NCBI RefSeq assembly: GCF_900111145.1 | Contig: NZ_FOIR01000001.1 | Location: forward strand, 875,501-939,500 | From: Roseivirga pacifica | GTDB lineage: Bacteria > Bacteroidota > Bacteroidia > Cytophagales > Cyclobacteriaceae | DNA: 64,000 nucleotides | Reading direction: 5' to 3' | In this document: piece after piece, positions 63,137 to 64,000 of the stretch | Layout: every line of letters starts with the position of its first letter | Position numbering within the stretch: the stretch's first letter is position 1 | Position numbers and translations under genes: made by a program | The notes under the pieces: generated by a model | The model's database searches: none | What the model saw: the letters and a program-made list of their open reading frames with translations, nothing else | What the model was told of the DNA's origin: nothing

Positions 63137-64000
63137 GTGAGCGTAAGTTCCCACTACTACAAACTGATACTTTTACTGATTTTTTGTGCAGGCACTTTGC
63201 ATGCGCAAGAAAACATCAATTTGCGGGTAGTAGCCAACGCAAAGGAGGCAAATTTGCTCCAAAAATATAAGTATAACGAAAAGCCAAGGGATTCCATAGG
63301 TGCTGCCAATACAATAAAGGCATTGGTAAAACAGCTGCATGCCGATGGCTATTTACTCGCTGCCGAAGATAGTGTAAATCGTAACCAAAACAGCTACATT
63401 TCTTATCTAAGCATTGGCCCAAGGTTCGAGTGGCTTTACCTTAAGCCGGGCAATATTGAGAATAGCCTATTGCGAAAAATCACTTATCGCAAAAAGGGTT
63501 TTGAAGGCAGAAGATTCAATTACCAAGAACTTGCCCGAATAGAAAACAGACTACTTTCTTATATGGAGAACAATGGTTTTCCCTTTGCTGCGGTAACCTA
63601 CGATTCGCTGGAAATTACCGGCAACGCCATTGGCGCTTCCATGAATTTAGATACCGGACCTGCCATAACTTTCGATAGCGTTCATGTGCAGGGCGAGCCA
63701 GTGGTTAAATCGAAATTTATTGGTGCTTATTTGGGAATAGCACTGGGCGATGCCTATGACGAAAGCCGCTTAGATGATATGGTTCGAAGGATACAAAGCT
63801 TACCATATTTAAGACTGGCAGAAGCGCCAATGGTCACTTTTCAGAATGAAGAGGCCAGCATAAAGCTTCAGTTCGAAAAGCGGCCAATCAATACCATTGA
63901 TGGTATTATCGGCTTTTTGCCACAATCGAGCCGAGAGAGCGGGCTGCTCGTTACTGGTCAATTCGATATGGACCTGTTCAACCCGTTTGGTTCGGGTAAA
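63137..64000 (+). CDS. BamA/TamA-like outer membrane protein, N-terminal part, runs off the window
   Basis: A 288-codon frame from GTG at 63137 stays open to the window edge. It begins with a signal peptide (SVSSHYYKLILLLIFCAGTL, cleaved near HAQEN). Residues of about 25-230 look like POTRA-type repeats (TIKALVKQLHADGYLLAAED; ARIENRLLSYMENNGFPFAAV; RLDDMVRRIQSLPYLRLAEA), with the typical helix-turn-strand spacing and the closing IKLQFEKRPINTIDG. From about residue 255 the GLLVTGQFDMDLFNPFG segment starts the barrel, as in BamA/TamA/D15-type proteins. An in-frame ATG is not available; the ATG at 63117 is in another frame. It probably assembles or translocates outer-membrane proteins or lipids. 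Confidence 0.82.
   Translation, partial: MSVSSHYYKLILLLIFCAGTLHAQENINLRVVANAKEANLLQKYKYNEKPRDSIGAANTIKALVKQLHADGYLLAAEDSVNRNQNSYISYLSIGPRFEWLYLKPGNIENSLLRKITYRKKGFEGRRFNYQELARIENRLLSYMENNGFPFAAVTYDSLEITGNAIGASMNLDTGPAITFDSVHVQGEPVVKSKFIGAYLGIALGDAYDESRLDDMVRRIQSLPYLRLAEAPMVTFQNEEASIKLQFEKRPINTIDGIIGFLPQSSRESGLLVTGQFDMDLFNPFGSGK

Noticed and set aside
1-64000. tRNA, rRNA, integrase, transposase or prophage genes
   Set aside because: None was seen on either strand. The accessory look of 37707-56019 is not accompanied by mobility genes or attachment-site repeats.

Overview
The window comes from a member of the Bacteroidota, most likely a marine Cytophagales-type bacterium. The evidence is a SusC/SusD pair, several lipoproteins with Bacteroidota-style lipoboxes, a giant SprB-repeat protein with a type B C-terminal signal for the type IX secretion system (T9SS), its PorP/SprF-like partner, and FG-GAP/ASPIC proteins. 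No rRNA, tRNA, CRISPR array, integrase or transposase was seen. Six genes appear to start at GTG or TTG.

Layout. 1-1745 (minus): a truncated beta-helix-type lipoprotein and an orphan MoxR AAA ATPase. 2202-14835 (plus): a 3865-residue T9SS substrate with 48 hand-counted SprB-type repeats, followed after 7 bases by a PorP/SprF-family gene. 14901-19937 (plus): two overlapping TlpA-like thioredoxin proteins, a single-domain asparaginase and a subtilase abutting it. 19957-20112: a nested palindromic intergenic element between convergent genes. 20177-23822 (minus): an ABC-type permease and two small membrane proteins. 23857-25072 (plus): a candidate 41-residue small protein just before an Old Yellow Enzyme gene. 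25168-37333 (minus): pirin, an M16 protease, a small membrane protein, lspA, ileS, an RND-type exporter and a dGTPase.

37707-56019 (plus) is the most distinctive accessory block. It runs SusC, SusD, a terminator-like hairpin, then three paralogous FG-GAP/ASPIC lipoproteins (about 1100 residues each) with a small unknown lipoprotein between the first two, an amidase lipoprotein and a lipoprotein of the vanadium haloperoxidase/PAP2 family. Nearly everything in it is predicted to sit at the outer membrane or be lipid-anchored, so it reads as a locus for capturing and processing an unknown substrate. 56078-63101 holds an SGNH hydrolase, a beta-propeller-like lipoprotein, a ROK kinase, a DegT-type aminotransferase, a DUF4287/DUF5655 protein, a DciA-like DUF721 protein, a membrane-anchored unknown and hemW. 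From 63137 to the edge is the N-terminal part of a BamA/TamA-like outer-membrane protein.

The two parts most worth following are the giant repeat protein, whose units 19-39 form a three-unit higher-order repeat with signs of recent duplication, and the SusCD/FG-GAP/haloperoxidase locus. All calls come from reading the sequence. Family names rest on recognised motifs, not on database searches.
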